Of a stretch of DNA of 64,000 bases, positions 60,865 through 64,000 are shown piece after piece. Location: positions 1 through 64,000 of the forward strand of contig JBIQJI010000001.1 of assembly GCA_044507605.1 (NCBI GenBank), written 5' to 3'. The stretch comes from Thermopolyspora sp044507605 (GTDB lineage Bacteria > Actinomycetota > Actinomycetes > Streptosporangiales > Streptosporangiaceae). Each line of letters begins with the position of its first letter. Within the stretch, counting starts at the first letter, position 1. Position numbers and translations under genes: made by a program. The notes under the pieces were generated by a model, which saw nothing but the letters and a program-made list of their open reading frames with translations, did not search any database and was not told the DNA's origin.

Positions 60865-63243
60865 ATGGACGATCACCTGCTCGGCTGGCTGACGACCCTC
60901 GACGAAGAACGCCTGACCCGTGTCCTGGCCCATCGCCCGGACTCCATCGCCGCGCCCTGGCCCCGCCGCCTCGACACCCTGGCCGAGCGGCTGATCGACA
61001 ACGCCGCCGTCATGGAGGTCATGCGGAGCCTGCCGCTGCCTCCGCTGGAGATCCTGCAGGCGCTGCTCGTGCTCGGTGAGCGGGCCACCGACGACGAGCT
61101 GGCCCGGCTGCTCGGCGTCAGCACCTCCGAGGTGCTGCCCTGGCTCGAATCCCTGTACGACCACGCGCTGGCCTGGCCCGGCCCCGACGGCCGCATCCAC
61201 CTGGCCGGCGCCGTCGCCCGCTGGTACCCCGCCCCCTGTGGCCTCGGCGAGCCCCTCGCGTCCTACCTGGAGTCGTGGACCCTGAACGTCGAGGACCTGC
61301 GCCGCATCTGCCGGCGTCTCGGCCTCGGCCTGCAGGGCGGCAGGCGCCAGCTCGGCACCCGCATCGGCGCGGCCCTCGCCGACCCCGACCGCATCGGCGC
61401 GCTGCTCGCCGACGCCCCCGACGGCACCGTGGGCCTGCTCGACGACTTCGCCTGGGACGGGCCGGTGCGCAGCGTCGACGGCGCGAGATTCGTCGCCGAG
61501 GGCACCCCGGAGAAGTGGGCGAGCGACCACGGCCTGCTGTTCCGCACCCAGTGGGACCTCGCCGAGATGCCCCGCGAGGTGGCGCTGGCGCTGCGCGGCC
61601 CCGACTACCACGCGCCGTTCACCCCCGACCCGCCGCATGTGGCCACCGTGCCCGTCGACCGGGCCGAGGCGGCGCACCAGATGTGCCTGGCGGCCCCGCA
61701 CGCCGTCGACCGGGCCGCCGCCCTGCTGGAGAACACCGACAAGACGCCGCTGCCGCTGCTCAAGCACGGCGGTGTCGGGGTGCGCGAGGTGCGCCGCCTG
61801 GCCCGCGAGACCGGCTGTACCGAGCAGGAGACCCGGCTGCTGCTGGAGGTGTGCGCCGTCGCCCGGCTGATCTCCCTGGACGAGCAGGCGGGGGGTCTGG
61901 TGCCCACCGACCGGTTCGACTCCTGGCGGCTGGAGGACGCCTCGGCGCGGCTGCGCGTGCTGCTGGCCTCGTGGTGGCGCATGGAGCGCTCGTCGCTGCG
62001 CCGCATCGACGGGCGGCATCCCACGGTCCTCGGCGACGAGCCCGCGGGCGAGACCCTGGCCCGCATCCGCTGGGCCGTGCTGTCGGCGCTCGCCGACCTG
62101 CCCACCGGGGTCACCTTCGCCACGCTGCCCGAGCTGGTGCAGGCGGTGCACTGGCGGGCCCCGCTCCTCGACCCCGAATTACTGGCCCAGTGCTGCCCCG
62201 CCGTGCTGGAGGAGGGGCGGCTGCTCGGCGTCGTCGCCTGCGACACGGTGACCGACCTCGGCCGGGCCCTCGCCGAGATCGGGCCCGTCCCCGGCGGTGA
62301 GCGGGACGAGGCCGCGCCGGCGGTCGAACACGACCCCGGGCTCGTCGAGCAGGTCGCCAAGGCCCTCGCCGGGGCGCAGCGCACCGCCCTGTTCGGCGCC
62401 GACCTGACCGCCGTCGTCACCGGGCCGCCGTCCGCCGAGCTGGCCGGGCTGCTCGACCGCGCCGCCGACCGCGAGTCACGCGGGGCAGCGTCGGTGTGGC
62501 GGTTCTCCGCGGCGAGCGTGCGCCGCGCCCTCGACGCCGGTCACACCGCCGAGTCGCTGCTGACCGACCTGGCCCGGGCCGGCGCACTCCCCCAGCCGCT
62601 CGTCTACCTGGTGCGCGACGTGGCGCGGCGGCACGGCGAGGTGACCGTCACCACCGTCGGCTGCATCATTCAGGGCTCCGACCCCGCCCTGCTCGCCGAG
62701 ATCGCCGCGCACCGGCGGCTGTCACGGCTCGGGCTGCGCCAGCTCGCGCCCACCGTGCTGGCCGGCGCGCTGCCCGCCGACCGCACGCTCGCGGCGCTGC
62801 GCGAGGCGGGGTACGCCCCGGTGCCGGTCGACGACACCGGCGAGATCACCGTGCGCCGCGAGCCCGCCGGGGGCCGGCTGATCCTGCTGCCGGGCGGCCA
62901 GGTCGCCGAGCTGGAGCCCACGCCGTTCCCGGTGGCCGAGCCGGCGCCCGATCCGCGCGAGCACGCCCGCCGGCTCGTCCGCGCCCGCGACAACACCGAG
63001 CGGGCCGGGCGGACCTGGGCCGTCATCGGCCGGCTCGCGATCCGCCTGCCGACGGCCCAGCAGTCGCTGCTCGGCTTCGTGGTCGACCGGGGAGTCCGCG
63101 CCCTGATCACGCTGGACGACGGCACGACGGCCACCATCAGCCACGGCGAGCTGCGCCAGGGCGTCCTCAACGCCTGGTGCGAGGAGGCCGGCGACTACCT
63201 GGACTTCCCGCTCGCCGAGATCTCCTCGGTGGCCGGCGCCTGA
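60865..63243 (+). CDS. Helicase-associated (Helicase_C_3) protein
   Basis: A 792-residue cytoplasmic protein of the actinobacterial family with a C-terminal helicase-associated domain (XPB/Ssl2-like N-terminal domain homologue), similar to Rv0862c. Much of it is arrays of winged-helix-like segments (EILQALLVLGERATDDELARLLG, and VREVRRLARETGCTEQE). The C-terminal part (EVTVTTVGCIIQGSDPALLAEI onward) matches the helicase-associated domain. It has no helicase motor motifs itself. Genes of this family usually neighbour an XPB-like helicase, which would lie outside this window. The ATG follows GAGAGA. Confidence 0.82.
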   Translation: MDDHLLGWLTTLDEERLTRVLAHRPDSIAAPWPRRLDTLAERLIDNAAVMEVMRSLPLPPLEILQALLVLGERATDDELARLLGVSTSEVLPWLESLYDHALAWPGPDGRIHLAGAVARWYPAPCGLGEPLASYLESWTLNVEDLRRICRRLGLGLQGGRRQLGTRIGAALADPDRIGALLADAPDGTVGLLDDFAWDGPVRSVDGARFVAEGTPEKWASDHGLLFRTQWDLAEMPREVALALRGPDYHAPFTPDPPHVATVPVDRAEAAHQMCLAAPHAVDRAAALLENTDKTPLPLLKHGGVGVREVRRLARETGCTEQETRLLLEVCAVARLISLDEQAGGLVPTDRFDSWRLEDASARLRVLLASWWRMERSSLRRIDGRHPTVLGDEPAGETLARIRWAVLSALADLPTGVTFATLPELVQAVHWRAPLLDPELLAQCCPAVLEEGRLLGVVACDTVTDLGRALAEIGPVPGGERDEAAPAVEHDPGLVEQVAKALAGAQRTALFGADLTAVVTGPPSAELAGLLDRAADRESRGAASVWRFSAASVRRALDAGHTAESLLTDLARAGALPQPLVYLVRDVARRHGEVTVTTVGCIIQGSDPALLAEIAAHRRLSRLGLRQLAPTVLAGALPADRTLAALREAGYAPVPVDDTGEITVRREPAGGRLILLPGGQVAELEPTPFPVAEPAPDPREHARRLVRARDNTERAGRTWAVIGRLAIRLPTAQQSLLGFVVDRGVRALITLDDGTTATISHGELRQGVLNAWCEEAGDYLDFPLAEISSVAGA

Positions 63244-63272
63244 GCGCCGTGAATGAAAATGAATGAAACTAA

Positions 63273-63301
63273 ATGCACGTGCATCGGCGCCTGCACCTGC
63301 A
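63273..63301. repeat. Second TGCACGTGCA-type pair
   Basis: ATGCACGTGCAT (63273-63284, perfect 12-bp palindrome) is followed by TGCACCTGCA (63292-63301), 18 bp from TGCACGTGCA to the next. Spacing and flanks match the pair at 59988-60015. Here it lies between convergent genes, 30 bp past the helicase-associated gene stop. Confidence 0.65.
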
Positions 63302-63343
63302 CACCGCATTCGCTCTGTGCAGGCCGCCCCCGGCCCGCCCGGC

Positions 63344-64000
63344 TCACAGCCCGGGTACGTCGCCGCCCGCCTGCTGCGCGGCCTCGAGGCTTTCGTGGAG
63401 GGCCTTCTCCAGGTGGGCGGCGTTGCCGGCCAGGTGGTCGATCTGGCTGATGGCGATCTCGTCGGCGGCGGTCTCGGCCAGCAGGTCGCGATACTCCGCG
63501 GACTGGCTGGTGACGCGCGCCACCTGGGCGTGGGCGCGGTAGGCGGCGTCGGCCTCGGCGGCGCGCTCGGCGTAGCGCTCCAGGGCCGTGACGCGGGCCG
63601 TCACGGACGCCACCACCTCGTCGAGGGCGGCGCGCTGCGGCCGCATGGCCGCCTCGGCCTCGGGGCTGATGCCCTCGGCCGCCATGGCCCGCTGCTCGGC
63701 GCGCAGCCGCGTCACCTTGCGCAGGGTGGAGGCGACGTGCCACTCGTGCTGGGCGAGCGCCACGGCGTTCTCGCCGGGGTCGAGCAGGCCGGCGCGGGCC
63801 ACGGCCGACTCCCGCACCTGCCTGATCGCGGCCTGGGCCCGGCCGAGCAGGGCGCGGCCCGGCTCGTCGAGGTCCTCCTCAATGAGCCACCGGTCGGCGT
63901 GGGTCCGGGCCAGCCGCCGGACCCCGCCCTCGCGGCTGTGCCAGGCGCTGAGCCGCAGGCCGTACACCGACGTCGACAGCGAGGCGAGCCCGGCGAACGC
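63344..64000 (-). CDS. Coiled-coil protein, 3' part
   Basis: The frame is open to the window edge, so the start lies outside. The visible first residues (AFAGLASLSTSVYGLRLSAW) may be the end of a membrane segment, followed by about 190 residues of helical, Ala/Glu/Arg-rich coiled coil (for example AVALAQHEWHVASTLRKVT, and later ISQIDHLAGNAAHLEKALH). I cannot name the family. It converges on the helicase-associated gene, with the second TGCACGTGCA pair in the gap. Confidence 0.65.
   Translation of the reverse strand, partial: AFAGLASLSTSVYGLRLSAWHSREGGVRRLARTHADRWLIEEDLDEPGRALLGRAQAAIRQVRESAVARAGLLDPGENAVALAQHEWHVASTLRKVTRLRAEQRAMAAEGISPEAEAAMRPQRAALDEVVASVTARVTALERYAERAAEADAAYRAHAQVARVTSQSAEYRDLLAETAADEIAISQIDHLAGNAAHLEKALHESLEAAQQAGGDVPGL

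Noticed and set aside
63253..63450. Frame beginning MKMNETKCTCIGACTCT, resembling a small Cys-rich peptide
   Set aside because: The Cys pattern follows from the TGCACGTGCA/TGCACCTGCA DNA repeats; no ribosome-binding site is evident and the rest becomes Arg/Pro-rich, overlapping a real gene on the other strand.

Overview
The window is a high-GC actinobacterial chromosome segment with GC-rich codon use, GTG and TTG starts, and F420, cobalamin and copper functions. The left third keeps an order familiar from many Actinobacteria, including Mycobacterium tuberculosis: sucB, lipB, lipA, a DUF4191 membrane protein, an RDD protein, glnA (type I), glnE, a second glnA, panB. The XRE/DUF5753-DUF397-ATPase trio, the many one-component regulators, a secreted cellulose-binding glycosidase and an F420H2:NADP+ oxidoreductase point to a filamentous actinomycete. 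Streptosporangiales is my best guess, but this is inference and not a proven assignment.

Region by region. 1-7.6 kb holds 2-oxoacid dehydrogenase E2, lipoate attachment and synthesis, and adenylylatable glutamine synthetase under a double GlnR-type box. 7.6-11 kb is an accessory insertion: an aldo/keto reductase and a divergent TetR regulator sharing an operator, then an unknown gene. 11.3-18.5 kb holds glnE, an AraC regulator with a VOC protein, a hotdog protein and a second glutamine synthetase with its own GlnR-type box. 18.7-29.7 kb holds nadE, an MFS exporter with a TetR regulator, panB, PLP enzymes, npdG and map. 29.8-37.9 kb holds a histidine-kinase-like ATPase, a CopD-CtaG membrane protein with a His-rich partner, an XRE-TPR regulator divergent from a 47-residue secreted peptide ending in Cys-Cys, and DUF3105/DUF305/DUF3467 proteins. 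38-45 kb holds a degenerate protease coupled to a Ser/Thr kinase, a CBM2 glycosidase and a sulfotransferase. 45-53 kb holds a MerR-controlled ene-reductase, an APH-type kinase and a protease-MoxR-DUF58-VWA-VWA operon. 53-58.4 kb holds a luciferase-like oxidoreductase and a riboswitch-controlled cobalamin/cobinamide uptake operon ending in cbiZ. 58.4-64 kb holds the DUF397/XRE/ATPase trio, a large helicase-associated protein and a partial coiled-coil membrane protein.

The strongest candidate for an undescribed system is the XRE-TPR regulator and the adjacent Cys-Cys peptide (33190-34683). The promoter I propose for the peptide gene overlaps the regulator's start codon, and the layout resembles intracellular peptide-pheromone circuits of Firmicutes. 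Other points of interest are a pair of TGCACGTGCA-type elements with the same 18-bp spacing at 59.99 kb and 63.27 kb, a 44-bp tandem array seeded on the 3' end of a dehydratase gene, and a LipB whose catalytic lysine is glutamine. No tRNA, rRNA, CRISPR array or insertion sequence was recognised.
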